From the NCBI GenBank assembly GCA_023846275.1, contig CM043875.1:28111333-28175332 (forward strand): DNA of 64,000 bases, in the 5' to 3' direction. The translations under genes and the position numbers were made by a program. Positions 24,631 to 37,299 of the stretch are shown one piece after another. Source of the DNA: Vanilla planifolia (Eukaryota > Streptophyta > Magnoliopsida > Asparagales > Orchidaceae). Under the pieces are notes generated by a model, which saw nothing but the letters and a program-made list of their open reading frames with translations, ran no database searches and was not told where the DNA came from. Within the stretch, counting starts at the first letter, position 1; every line of letters begins with the position of its first letter.

Positions 24631-25845
24631 CTAACCCAAAAGTTCCATTGTCTGGGTAGAGAAAAAATTATTACAGGGCAGATTTACAAAGCAATATTTA
24701 GAAATATACCCTTTCATGTTCTCTACGGCAGGGCGGGAAGCTGGAAGCGATGGTGGCAAAGAGATCTTATCGTCGAGCTTCACCAAAATGGAACTCTCCC
24801 TTACGGAAATCCAACCATTGGTTTCCGGCGAACAGCACGCCCAATCTGGCCACTCCTCTGCCGCCAAATCAAGTAGTCGACCCCTTGGCTCGTCGACTGC
24901 AAAGTGATAGCGAACTGAATCGGCCGCTGATGGGAAGGACGGAATTGAGAAGAATGAGGAGCCCAACACGCTTCTGGGCGAAGGACTCGAGACGGTGCAA
25001 CCGGAAAACGAAACAGATTTTCCCTCCAACTCCGAAGAAGAGGCGAGGAAAGGGTGGGATAAGAGCATCTCTGCCGTCCATCTCTTACCGGGATTCCTCT
25101 CGAAGCAGCGACGGAGGAAATCTTTCCCCTCCTCTGTCATCGAGGAAGGGATCACCGGCATCTCGTCGCCGGCTCCTATTCGCATCAGCGTTCCCCAAGG
25201 GTGGTTGTCGGGGATTCGCCACGGCGGGCGTCCGGTGATCATTTCCAACGTGGTGCACCCGAGAGCCCAGATATCCCCCGGCGGCTCATACTCTTTCCTC
25301 GCCACCGATTCCGGTGCCATGTACATCGGCGTTCCCCTGATCTCCCCGCCGCAGCCATCGCCGGCCCTCTTCGCCAGACCGAAGTCGGCGATCTTGGCCT
25401 CTCCGCCACCACCGCCAGCAAATATGAGGATGTTGTGGGGCTTGATGTCACAGTGGACGTATCCTGTGGCGTGGATGTGGCGAAGGCCGAGGAGGATCGA
25501 TCGGAGATATCGGCGGACGGGAAGAGCGCCGCCGCAGCGGCGGATGGCGTCGGCGATTGATCCACCAGGGGCGTATTCGAGAAATACGTTGTAGATGGGC
25601 TCGCTGCCTCTTTCCCCTGCTGTGATGTCGTGGCCGAAACAGGGGATTATTTGGGGGCAATCCTTGAGCTCTGCGAGAACCGATTCTTCCCGACGGAGAA
25701 AAGAGGAGGCGCAGAGCGGTGCGGACTTGACGGCCAAGACATCCGGCGGACATCCGCGGGAGTAAGCTACATGGACAGCGCCGGAGCTTCCTCGGCCGAT
25801 GGCGGTGCCTCTCACCCACCCCAGTACCGGATCTTTTCCTCTCAT
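24631..25845 (-). CDS. MAPKKK17/18-type (MEKK-like) serine/threonine protein kinase, intronless
   Basis: Single open frame of 404 residues. The kinase domain spans about residues 9-267: Gly-rich loop IGRGSSGAV (16-24), ATP-binding Lys40 in LAVKSA, Glu54 of helix C, catalytic loop HCDIKPHN (131-138), DFG at 154-156, activation segment GTPMYMAPE (171-179) and GDIWALGC (190-197). Intronless structure, LAVKSA, the MAPE segment and a C-terminal W-I-S-V-R block (345-349) fit the MAPKKK13-21 group, especially MAPKKK17/18, which in Arabidopsis is ABA-induced and acts above MKK3 in stress signalling. That role is known of the family and only inferred here. About 55 residues follow WISVR, where the Arabidopsis proteins end soon after. 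The gene is very GC-rich, unlike its surroundings, and convergent with the BC10-like gene. Start choice: first ATG, about 50 nt below a TATA box. Confidence 0.92.
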   Translation of the reverse strand: MRGKDPVLGWVRGTAIGRGSSGAVHVAYSRGCPPDVLAVKSAPLCASSFLRREESVLAELKDCPQIIPCFGHDITAGERGSEPIYNVFLEYAPGGSIADAIRRCGGALPVRRYLRSILLGLRHIHATGYVHCDIKPHNILIFAGGGGGEAKIADFGLAKRAGDGCGGEIRGTPMYMAPESVARKEYEPPGDIWALGCTTLEMITGRPPWRIPDNHPWGTLMRIGAGDEMPVIPSSMTEEGKDFLRRCFERNPGKRWTAEMLLSHPFLASSSELEGKSVSFSGCTVSSPSPRSVLGSSFFSIPSFPSAADSVRYHFAVDEPRGRLLDLAAEEWPDWACCSPETNGWISVRESSILVKLDDKISLPPSLPASRPAVENMKGYISKYCFVNLPCNNFFSTQTMELLG

Positions 25846-25893
25846 GGCGTAGAAAGTTTAAGGTGCAAGTGACAGACGAAGGCGCTCTAAATG

Positions 25894-25901
25894 CTTTTAT
25901 A
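25894..25901 (-). promoter_or_regulatory. TATA box of the MAPKKK gene
   Basis: TATAAAAG on the minus strand (CTTTTATA on plus), 49 nt upstream of the ATG. A start site about 25-30 nt downstream would leave a 5' UTR of only about 20 nt, which is short but possible. A second TATAAAAG at about 25979 is on the plus strand and not oriented toward this gene. Confidence 0.6.
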
Positions 25902-26210
25902 GGGCGAAGCGGGTCTCTGACGGGAGCGGAGTCGTTTCTTCCGGATCCGATAGGCAGCGATCCGCGTCCGCACGTTGTTATAAAAGAAAGTGGGCCCCGC
26001 GGCGCCGCATGGGACGCTACACACACAGCTGCAGGATGGATTTGGGAAACCTTTTAACCTACAACATTACGGGAGTACCCTTGATTTTAAGATGAACTAA
26101 CGGCTAGGGATAAGACACAAGACCACCGTGCGGATTAGGGATAATATTGTCCTTGAAGCCAGTCACATGGAAAACGTAGGAGCTGTCCGACGGAAACGTG
26201 TAGCGATTTA
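25902..26210 (-). promoter_or_regulatory. Proximal promoter of the MAPKKK gene with ACGTG cores
   Basis: GC-rich upstream sequence. ACGT-core words that could act as ABRE-like elements occur at 25971-25975 (CACGT on plus) and 26196-26200 (ACGTG on plus). Two such five-mers in 300 bp are weak evidence; they are noted only because family members are ABA-inducible. Confidence 0.3.
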
Positions 26211-28551
26211 TATGGCAAGATATTCGAGTTTGGTTTATACAAAATCTAGCTCAATGTTCCGTATCGATAACTGATTTCTTCAGAGTTTATTTTTATATTA
26301 ATTATTGAAAATTTATATTTACTATTAATTTGGCACATTGAAGTTTGTTAATTTAATCAAAGATATTAAAAATTAATTAGAGTTTAATTGCGTCAGTTAA
26401 TTTGGAATTTGTTGGATGATGACGTTTGTTATCGTTAAGTGTGAGGTGGGAATTGATATACACATGCTTTCGAATGTACTTTTTTATGGTGTCATCAATC
26501 ATGTGATGACATCATCATATCAAGAATACATAAAGAGCATTTCGCTTATAAAGCAACTATTGGCCAAAGCAATTGTCCGATAACTATTTAAAAAGCTTTA
26601 TTTAAAAGTTTTTTTTGCCAAAAGATAATATTTTTTTATATTCACACAAATCAACTTTTTTTAAAAAGCTCATTTTTAATTTTTTTTTTCACAAAACCTC
26701 GTTTTTTATTCACATTGCCATAATTTTTCTCCATTGTGTGTTAATTTTTTTATTTCAATTCTAAATAAAGTACACACTTTTAAACTCTTTTTATACCAAA
26801 AATAATTTTTAAATGTGATTAAGTATTTGTTTGATTATGTTTTGAAATATATAATTTTAACTAAAAAAATTAATATGATATTAACAAAGATAATTTTGTT
26901 CTTTTAAAATAATATTAAAAAAAACATTATTTTTTTTATCATTTAATAAGTATTTATCAAAAAATATTAATTTAATATAAATTTTTTATATCACTTTAAC
27001 AATAGTTAATGCAACACATCCAAACTCTATTATAGCATATTTGTTATTGACATTTGTTACTTTTAGTACATATATTTTTACTACATTTTTTGGTTTGATT
27101 TATATATGTGAATATATTATATGTTTCGTGCAAATCATTTTGAGATATATTTGACAGGATTACAAATTTATTTGGGTCTAATCAAAGTAATTTATATAAC
27201 TTTTTGTGATTCGTTTGAATCAAATCATACATGCCTAAGATCACATGAGAAGGTCACTATAAATTTAAATAACATTTGGGGATCTTGTCCATTCATTTGG
27301 AGTGGTTGGTTGAAACCAATTACCTTGGGTTGTTTCTTGTAATCACCACAAGTAGTTTATTAAAAACAACATGTGGTTTGTTTGGACTACCTTGATAATT
27401 GAGTTCATTATTTTGAGAGGTTAGGTTAGCTTGTGATGTTCTCATGCAAACTTAAGACTCAAATTCTTAATATAAAATTAATTTAATTTTTTTAGAATTT
27501 AAATGAGCAAAATCTTTATTATATCTTGTTCATATTTCATATACATTTACATTAATTTAATTATATTTTTAATATTTATAACATTCATATAGTTATCAAT
27601 CACATATATGCTATTATAATATTTGAAATATCATTTATTTAGTTGTTCAAAGATGAATATTCATAATTATTCTTCAAGAATCATCATCTTCAAAAAAATC
27701 TATCAATTACTAAGAAAACCATAAACCCCTAAAATATTCTAAAACCAAGAATAACAAACATAACATATAAATGATATAAATATAAGAAAAACTTCTTATA
27801 ACAACTTCAATTCAAAACTAAAAATAAATAACGAATGTTGATATGGAAACTAAAAGCATCAACAATTTCCAAAACTAACCATGTTGTCATCGAGACTCAA
27901 TAACATTCATCTAAAATTTGTTTTATGGCTTAATAAATAAAATTATTTTTTTGGTAATAACATCAATTGCCTTAATTTTATTAAATTATCAAATAGTATT
28001 AGTTTGGATAAATTATGTTTTGAGAGAGTTATTATTGAATATTTAATTAATTAATAAATTATTTATTAAAAAAAATATTATCAAACATTATTAAAAAAAT
28101 AGACATTTGATAGATATATTGTTTATAAATGTTTAATAAAATATTTTTTATTATTAAAAAATTTGAAATATATTTTTTCGGATAAAAGTACAAAGGAAAT
28201 GTTTTAGTATTCTTTTAAAATAACAAAAATAATGGTTTCAAAAGATAATAAAAAATAATTTATAACATTTTGGAACATAATATACTTCACAATGATATTT
28301 AGGTATCAATTTTCAAAATGTAACATAAAATGACCTTTTTAAAAGCCATGTATGTCATCTAAATGCAATTTAGAGCAAGATCCATTTGGCTTATTTATTT
28401 TGACAAAGGTTTAAGTAACCCCTTATAATAAATAAATGAATTAATAATTCTAATATAAGTATTCGTTTTTAGAAAATTCTAAAAATTATTTGTGATGTTC
28501 AAAAATAATAAATTGTATATCGATAAATTTTTTGAAGTGAAATCTAATCAA
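26211..28551. other. AT-rich gene-free stretch
   Basis: No coding sequence was recognised. The 3' part, up to about 28.55 kb, may be the tail of an old LTR because it ends next to a primer-binding-site-like sequence, but no matching partner LTR was found by eye. Confidence 0.5.
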
Positions 28552-28566
28552 TGGTATCAAATCTCA
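28552..28566 (+). other. Primer-binding-site-like sequence (initiator tRNA-Met type), retroelement fossil
   Basis: TGGTATCAAATCTCA resembles the TGGTATCAGAGC primer site of plant LTR retroelements, followed by GATTTGG as is common after it. No element could be delimited around it, so this is a fossil trace. Confidence 0.4.
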
Positions 28567-29602
28567 GATTTGGCTACTTATGACACATATTTTAAGATTC
28601 ATCAAAATTTATTATTTTCTTTGAATTAATTTGTACATAATGATAACCAATGTTAAACAATCATTTGAGTATTCTATAATTAAATATTTGAGTTATTATA
28701 CTTTCTCTTTTACTTCTTGATGCTAATTTGATCATAATGATAAGTTATAGATTTAAAAATATAATCAATAAGTTTTAAATACTTCTCATGTCTTGCATAA
28801 ATGGTACAATTGAATTTGTTTAGATGTGCTATATATAATTTATCATAAGATCAATTTTAAATGTGATGTATAGATGTAAATGTGTACTTATGTGTATGTG
28901 TAAGCTCTTCATAAATAGCTTAAACATTAAATCAATCTTTTGACATAGATATATAAAAAGTGATTTTTTTTCTCAAACACTTTAAACTCATGCATATAAT
29001 TAGAGTTGTTCATTTATTCTTTATATCCTTGAAGCTTTGTTGAGTGTATATAATTTGAGCACTTCTTAAACTATTTTATGATAGGATATCATCAAGTCTT
29101 TATTTCTTAAATATAATTTATAGAGGATATTAAGTAGACATATTAGATCATCACAATATATAAGTTAAAGTATTTTTATCATCAAAATCAACTATTGGTT
29201 TTTGGCCTTATGTGGTTCAAAAATAAATTTATGAGATTTTATTTTACTATATACATGAAGAGATTTCAAAATTAATATCTCATTATGGATTTTATTATTT
29301 CATGTCCCTTTCAATAATTTAGGAGTTTTGTTGGCTTGATAATATTGATGTACTTTAAGATTTAAGGAAGAATGATTCATTTTTTATCCACTATATGTTA
29401 TCTCACTATTATGATTCTTTGATGTCATGTGCAAGTGATACCTAGTTTAGTTTAATTATAAGTTCAGAATAATATTAAAACTATAATATATAATTAAGGT
29501 ATCTTATATCTATAAATTTAAACTTTTGAGTTATTAGGTATTAATCTAAATATATATTAAGCATAACATGTAACCTTAAATAATGAAAAGTTCCTTAAAA
29601 AG

Positions 29603-29616
29603 TGGTATCAAATCTA
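29603..29616 (+). other. Second primer-binding-site-like sequence, retroelement fossil
   Basis: TGGTATCAAATCTA lies just upstream of the degenerate repeated leader-like sequence at 29640-30404. The position fits the junction of a lost 5' LTR and an untranslated leader. Confidence 0.4.
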
Positions 29617-29639
29617 TTCCATAATTCAATTAAGATCAA

Positions 29640-30404
29640 GTGATAATGAAATGTTGATAGAGACAGTTTAATCAGCACAATATAGTATGGTCAATAGAGA
29701 CAAAATTGTCAGTGTTGCATGGCATGGCTAATAAGAGCAATGGATTTGAAGTGCTAATGTTATGTTGATAAGATTGATGAGCTAATGTGGTGCATTGAAA
29801 CTAGTAAACATGAAAAAGCTAATGTGACACTATATGGTAGATTAAATAATAGAGCTAATATGACATGATAAGGTTGACTGAGTAACAAAACTAATATTGC
29901 TAATCAAGTAAATTAATGAGATAGTGCCAATAGAAGCAATGGAATCAATGGCGATGATTTTGATATAGTTGATATGATGATAAACTCGATATAGATTTAA
30001 CTAATTAAACATGCATGACAAAGTTAATAATAATAGATTTAATGACCATTGTTCAAGACAAGTTGCTATGATAATAAAGTCAACATAATTTTGGTAGAGA
30101 AGATGGGGTGATGGAGTTGACATATGAAACACAATAAATGGTGATATTCTGATAGAGCTAATAGGTAGTAGAGTCAATCTAGTTCTAATCTTGATGATGT
30201 GCACAAACAATTTAATGATAATAATTCCAATGGACTTAATAAAGTAACAAAATCAATATGGTTCTAACAAGACAAGTAATATAGCCAACAAAAGGTAAAA
30301 TATTTGACGAAGATAATTTCAAAAAGATGAATGAAGCTATGAAGTTAATATGGTATAATAAAACAAATAGGGGTTTAAAAGTCGATGAGGGCTACAAAGC
30401 TGAT
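29640..30404 (+). repeat. Degenerate short-unit repeat region, left part
   Basis: Phrases of the type GATAGAGCTAATGTGACA, AAGGTTGATAGAG and GAGTAACAAAACTAATAT recur every 20-45 bp with heavy decay, making an old imperfect minisatellite. It follows a primer-binding-site-like sequence and may be the leader of a lost LTR element. The same phrase type continues at 32842-32905, beyond the probable solo LTR. Confidence 0.55.
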
Positions 30405-30705
30405 TGTAATAGCCTAAATTTTTAAATCTTAATGTAGAATTTATTTGACTTTATAATATATACTTAATATGTTAAATATTATTATTACTTCATTTTGATA
30501 TTGTGGGCACAAGATATGTGTTAAACAAAAGATTTAAAAAAAATATTTATAACATATCTTATAATGTGTCATATAAAAATATTTCAAATTTTTAAAATAA
30601 AAATATTTTTGAATAGAGATTTTCAAGAATCTAAGATGTTTTGTTTCACATCAATCATAATTTGTTTGGAATTTATACTAATTTTTAAAGTTATTATATA
30701 ATTAC

Positions 30706-30787
<82 letters not shown>

Positions 30788-32841
30788 AGACAATAAAAGT
30801 GCAAAAACTTGAAATCCCCATTTCCAATCACTTGCATCAATAAACCTTAATCTCTCTCCTTTTCACGCCAGAAATTTTGAAATCTTAGAGAACTTGTTGA
30901 TTTGAGTAAGGACAAGGCCTCATCTTTGATCAATTGCTTCACTGTAATCTTATCATTAGAATTTTGTCATCTAGACAGAAACCAGAACTTTCAATAAAAG
31001 AGCCAATTTTTTTGTGTAGTAATGACAACAAATGTACAAGATGACCTCAACTTTTTAGTAAATTAAGCATTGTGTTGCATTTAATCAATGGGCTTTAGAG
31101 TTGCCCTAATTTGTGCATTATTGCTCACCAGGATAACCAAAATTGTTTTGATTTTGTTGTTATCAAATTAAGATTTCAAAATATTGTGGTTATAATCAAG
31201 AGATTCTAAAGAAATTATGTCATTTTGTGGTTATGAAAGCAAGAAACAAATCCAATGAAATTAAAAAACTAAAAATTTCTAGTTGTAAGTGCAGAAATAT
31301 GAAGGAGAAGCAAAGTAAAAAATAATTAAAATGTTAATTACTATTATTTTTATTTAATTATGTTTAAATGTATAAACATTTAAACATATTAGGATGTAAG
31401 CATATTAAGATTGAAATATGGATTAATTTAATTATGAAATAACTTAAGTAGGTTGTGAAAAATATAATTAGATATATTCTTATGTAAGAGTTCAAAATGT
31501 AAATTCTTAGTACATAAATTAGGTGAGTAAATGATTAACTGTAATATAAGTATGTTTACTTATTTATATTTCTTGAGTATATTGTAATAAAATAATATTT
31601 CTTACTTATGATCATGAGATCAAACTTACTCATGCATTTGAATTTGAATCACAATTATGTGACTTATTATTGATAAATAAATAATATTTATATGAGTATG
31701 TAAATGAAAGAAATATGAATGCAAATAATTAAGAAGTGTATAATTGTTTATGTGAATTGTAACATAAGAATGACATATTGAATGAACATGATAAAGTAAT
31801 AAGGAATTTGCTCTTCACTACGAATGAAATAATAAGAAATATATAATTATTTTTGTGAAGGGAGAATGTATATACTCATAAACCATACTATGATATAAGA
31901 TGACATCAAATTATGTGATGATTGACCTCTTTGATGATTATCACTAGTTGTTTTCAGACTAACGGGATGGCTGGGTATGGGCGTGTGGCTTATGCTAGTG
32001 ATGTTGTCACTAGCTTACATTTGTTGGATGATTATGTGTGGTTTCTAAGATTATACCAGTGAAGATTGATATAATGTTAGTTGATTGATGTGTATATGTG
32101 CAAAGGTCCTCATTAGAAACCTTCTAATGAGAGAGTTAAGAAATGAATTATGAAAAAGAAAATTGAATAAATAATTAAATAATAAAGGTATAAATAGAAG
32201 AAAATATAAATGCAATTGAATGAATCATTTCTTTGTAACTATTTTTCAATTTATTAAAGTTGATCTTTCTTACAAATATCATTTGTTGTTTGGTTAATAG
32301 TTTTGTTGTTATTTATATTCCTTATGTTATATTGTCTTGTTATTAATGATTTATCCACAAAACTTTTTAGACTAATTCTTCATACTTATATTAAAAGCCA
32401 TCCAGGTTTACAACATCAAAATGAGGACCATACTAGGATTAAGGATTCATGTATGTAGTATGTGTTAGAGGGATATGTCATATGATTATAATATAATTAG
32501 ATTTTGATGTTATTTGAAGTTGATGCACTACATGAGTAATGTGTGGTTTGTATTTTATATATCGTATAGATTGTTGCGGATTCTATGAATTGGTTGATGT
32601 GAATTGTGATTAAATTTTATTTGATGGTAAATTTTATTGCTTATATGATATAAGTTTTGAATATGTATGTGATGATAAATTATTGTATATAAAAATAGAT
32701 AGTTTATAGGGGAGATTTTGTTCGTTTATTTTTTTGAAATATAAGTAATTTAATTGGATCTAAATATTATGAAAAAAAAATTAAGATGAAATTGGTCTCA
32801 TTTGTCACTCCATATCTAGACAATTTAGGTGGGGTGTGAGA
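30405..32841 (+). mobile_element. Probable solo LTR of a Ty3/gypsy (chromovirus-like) element, fossil
   Basis: The stretch starts TGTAATAGCCTAAATTTTTAAAT, resembling the TGTAACACCCC...TTTTTAAA start of Tekay/Del-type LTRs, and ends in AGGTGGGGTGTGAGA, resembling their GGGGCGTGACA-type ends. Length is 2,437 bp. The five bases before it (CTGAT) and after it (CTAAT) are alike, and the minisatellite-like sequence on both sides is of one kind, so it looks inserted into that array. A (TA)n tract has expanded inside. No internal protein region or second LTR was seen. It is well decayed and old. Confidence 0.55.
30715..30784. repeat. (TA)n microsatellite inside the probable solo LTR
   Basis: About 33 uninterrupted TA units. 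Confidence 0.92.
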
Positions 32842-32905
32842 CTAATGGTGATGATTTGACAAGGTTGATAGAGTGACATAGTTGGTAAGTTATGAATGAA
32901 TCAAT
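32842..32905 (+). repeat. Degenerate short-unit repeat region, right part
   Basis: CTAATGGTGATGATTTGACAAGG, then TTGATAGAGTGACATAGTTGG, repeats the phrase type of 29640-30404. The two parts look like one array split by the intervening LTR-like sequence. Confidence 0.5.
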
Positions 32906-35900
32906 GAAATAATTCAAAATTTTGTTATATATAATATATTATAAATCATGAGATTAAGCTAATAAAGTTATATATATATATTAAATATATTGAAGTTAAT
33001 TTTTTAAATTATATGTTATTGATTAAACTATTAATATCTTAAAACTATCTCAAGAAGCATGTCATAATTTAAATAAAGTAAAAAATATTTGAGTATATCA
33101 TTAGAAATGGTTATTTAAAAGAAATTTAATGTCATTGAGTTTATAATTTTTAGATTTCTAGATAATTATTTATGAATTTTAAGTAAAATGATGTAAATGC
33201 AAATTCTTTAGTTATTAAAGGGTATTTTCATATCTCATCTTGACTGATCAATATAATCTGATAAAATTACATCTAGTGTATAACTTTATCATGTAAATTA
33301 AAGATAACAACATAAGATTGAGGACAAAATCTAATTAAAATAAATGAGGGAGCCATGTCAATCTTAAAACATAAAAATTAATAAAATAATAATACATAGT
33401 ATACAACTATCATAAGGTATGAAAAGTTGAATATAATACTAGTACAATACTTTGAGGATAAAATACAATTGTTTTAACATACATAAAATATCTTTTAAAC
33501 TCATAAAATATATTAGCTCTTATCTTAGGGTCCTAAATTATAATATAAAGATCCTTAACTCTATGAATATCAACATCCTCTTTTGTAATATAAGTAAAAA
33601 TAAGCATGATTTGATCAATAAGCAAACTACTAGCTACATGTAATAAAACAATATAAAAGAATAATAATTTAGCTAAGAAATAAGAATACGATGATAAATA
33701 ATATAATCCATGATAATTTGTATAAAAAAGGACAGTATTAATGCTTTTATACTATGTATCTCACCCATATATATACATACTTATCATATAATACTTTCAT
33801 ATATCACTCATAATATATCATACTTTTCTTTCTTTTTAATTTTAATTTCATTTACTAAGTTTTTATTTCTTTAACTCCTTTTTTTATTTCACACTTTCTT
33901 TTCTATTATCAGGCTTAGACTTTTTCTATGATTCCTATACTAACTCTTTAAGATCCTATACCATATCTTATCATCACTAAATCTTAGCCACTAGCATACC
34001 ATAGCTATACCACGACATTAAAAGGTGAAGTATATCTCATCATTACTAAGCCATCAAAACTTATTGCCAACTTCAAGTGCTAATAGGGAAATAAGGCATC
34101 TAACTTTTCACAACTTCATCTTTAAGTACTCACAACATCATCACATAGTTGTTGCCTCTATAACCAACATCATATGTTGAATAAGGAACTAGACCACCAG
34201 TATGTCAGAGCCCCATCTTTGAGTGCCCATGACACTAAGTGCTAAAGTACATCTTATCATCATTAAGTTTAAACCTTTGACTTGTCATGTTATATCGATA
34301 ACAAGGGTGAACTATATCTCATATAAATCATCTATTAATTTATTGTATGATAAGGTCATCTTTCTTTTTTTTGTTTCTTTTTCTTTTATCATATCATATG
34401 TTCTGATTTATATTTATGTCCACATACAAACAAAAACATATGCAGGCACACATACACACATATAATTAATAATAGAACATTGTAATGAAATCAGAATATA
34501 TGTAAAACTATCATGCAAGTGCTCAAATTATCATGTATTTGACAATAATAGGCATGGAATTTAACAACCAACTTGCATCATCGTTACTAAGTTTGCTTAG
34601 CTGACGACTCAGAGAAGTTTCTTCCATAACTTTTTCTTTTCTCTTATCAACTCTTCTCATTTTTTGCACACATCATAATACCTCTTATCAATAACAAGTC
34701 ATTTATTAATTCATAATAAAACACTTTTTAGATTATCCTTAACAAACAACTCACTTTTATATTTTTTATCACATTGTCTAGACTATCCTTATCATATTAT
34801 ATGATCCAAATTTTACACTAGTCTGACGAAGGATCATATAGGCGATGTTTGATACCATGAATTGATCATTGACATATTACTCTTTCATTCAAGTACAATC
34901 TATAATAAATACCTTACTTTATAAGGAGTTAGACTTACAATATGTGCTTAGCTCTCATTAATTTAACATACTAATCTAATGCTCATTTTGTACTTATTAA
35001 TCTATAATTGTTATTTAAATGTATAAGGATCAAACAAATTATCTGGTATAACCTTTTCTTAAACTGATATTACTAATTTGATATGCCTGTCGTACATGTA
35101 CGATTCATAGTAACCACTACATTGTACATGGTATTAGCGGCATTAATGCTAGATTTTTTTATTGATGATTGTACTAGTTTAATCCCTATCATACTCATAT
35201 AATAAAAGTTTGATAATTCTTTTCACACCAATCAAATAGCTCTTGCTAGACAAACAATTAAGGATATCATCTTTGTATGATTATTACAATAGGAAAAAAC
35301 AATAGCCTCTGAACATCAAAGAATTCAATCCAGCTTATGGATTTCCATTCGTTTGTATTCTAAACAACCCAAAATTGATTTTTATTAAAATTCAAGGAAA
35401 ACCTCACCTTGTGTTGTGATTCCTACAATCCAAGCTAATATTCCTTTCTTTTTTGACAAACTTTGCTTCCTTGATTTTTTTTATTTTACTTAAAGGATAG
35501 GTTGGGTTGCTTTCTCCTTTCCTTCTCTTCATGCTTTCTTCTAAAGTTTTCAAATACAATAATTGATTTTCATTTTAAGAGTGAGAGCTTATCCTCTTAT
35601 TAAATAAGAGGATTAAATTAATATATTTTATTCATTATTTTGTTAAAAATTTGTAGAAGTTTGAAATATCCTTTGAAAAATATAGACCACATATTTGTAA
35701 ATTTCTCATGATGAGAGCTTCACAATTTATGATTAATATGAGATTCAATCATTATTAACATCGCATGCTTCAAAGCACTCTCAAGTTAATATAATTCTAA
35801 GTTTCAGATCTACAACACATATATGTAATACATAAAGTATGTTTTTAAAGAATAAATTAAGTGGATTGTTATAATCTCCTCATCTTATAAAAATTTTATT

Positions 35901-36149
35901 CTAAAATTTAAAACAATTATACATAGAAGACATCATGCGCACTTGATATTTTAGGAGGTAATACAACTTAGTCAAATCCTACTCTTTCTAATATCTAAAA
36001 AAATTCAATATATTTGGATTTCTATTTGTTGACTCTTATCAAATCTGATTACCCCTTTAAGGGACTCATTTTAAGAAACATATACTCTCTTTTTTGGAAT
36101 TTAAAGTTTATATGACTTTCATCAAAGTATTTCTCTTGTTGATTCTAAG
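32906..36149. other. Gene-free, AT-rich stretch with LTR-like debris
   Basis: No gene was found. At about 33990-34330 a phrase close to AAGTATATCTCATCATTACTAAG recurs about three times with changes (also ...AAAGTACATCTTATCATCATTAAG...), suggesting internal repeats of an old LTR. Because the integrase fossil at 36.15-36.96 kb points left, its 3' LTR would be expected here, but I could not delimit it. Confidence 0.4.
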
Positions 36150-36960
36150 TAGTTTAAATCTTGTCTCTTATTATTTTGATTTTTCTAATGGCTTCATCAA
36201 CAAAGCCAAATCTAATAATTATTTCTTTTTAATCTCAATCTAACATAGAAGAGATAAATTCTTCCTTTCATATAAGACTTCATAAGGAGCTATGCTAACA
36301 CTAATATAAAAACTATTATTATATACAAACTTTACAAGGTACGTGATATTCTCAATCACCCATAAAATTCAATACATAGAGTCACATCAAATATTCTAGA
36401 GTTTTAATTATTCTCTCATCCATCAATTTGAGAGTGGAGTGTAAATTTTAGCTAAGTCTCAAAAGCCTTATGCACTATCCTCTAAAATTGAAAGGTAAAT
36501 TAAGGATTCTTGCTGAAGATGACTACTTTTATAATACCAAGTAATCTCATAATTTGCTATGCATATAATTGGGCAAATTTTTTTATAGAATGGTGGTCCT
36601 AATCACTATGAAGTGTATAGATTTTATCAATTTATCAATAATTACCCAAGCAAAATCATGTCTTATAGGAGACTATGATAATATAATAATAAACTCTATA
36701 ACTATGCATTCCAATTTCTAATTAAAAATAGATAATTGTTACAATAACCTACTAGGTTTTTATTATTTACCCTCAACCTATTGGTATATGAAATATCTCT
36801 TCACCTATTTTGTCACATATATTTTTAATCTAGGACACCAATAATGTTATTTTAATTCTTGATATATTTTATTACTCTTTGAATGGATAATATATTTAGA
36901 ATTATGAGCCTTAGATAAAAACTACTATTTGAGCTACTAATGAGTATGTATACTCTGTGA
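36150..36960 (-). mobile_element. Ty3/gypsy integrase fossil
   Basis: Minus-strand translations in short stretches resemble gypsy integrase in the right order from right to left: the end of the zinc-binding region with a tryptophan-rich motif (about 36.8 kb), the catalytic core start (about 36.64 kb), its middle (about 36.5 kb) and the APYE-type block (about 36.27 kb). The copy is broken, with many interruptions, very AT-rich and old. No RT was seen next to it on this strand. Confidence 0.72.
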
Positions 36961-37299
36961 CATAATAACATCTATTACATCACGTAAAATTTTACTTGGA
37001 GGCATGCTAGTCCTATTTGGACCCAAAGTCATGCAAAGATTAACCTTTTTACTTCTCATTAATCATTACCATTATGAGGGTCAATTATAGTTAACTCTTA
37101 TTAATTACATATTTAATTTATTTTTAATATTTTGTCAAATTATTTACTTTTATAATTTTGTTTTATTTATTTGAAAAATAATTGATAGTTTTTTTTGGAT
37201 ATTTTCATCTTTAAATTCAATATTGGTCATCCATTTAGTAATCTTGTAATTCTATCGATGCAAAATTTGGTTGAAAAAATGACTTAAAAAAAGCTTAAA
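36961..37299. other. AT-rich spacer between retroelement fossils
   Basis: I saw no further recognisable part in it. Confidence 0.5.

Noticed and set aside
24716-26057. Long plus-strand and alternate-frame ORFs (up to 199 codons) over the kinase gene
   Set aside because: They are shadows of a GC-rich coding region on the opposite strand; their translations are Arg/Pro-rich and match no family.
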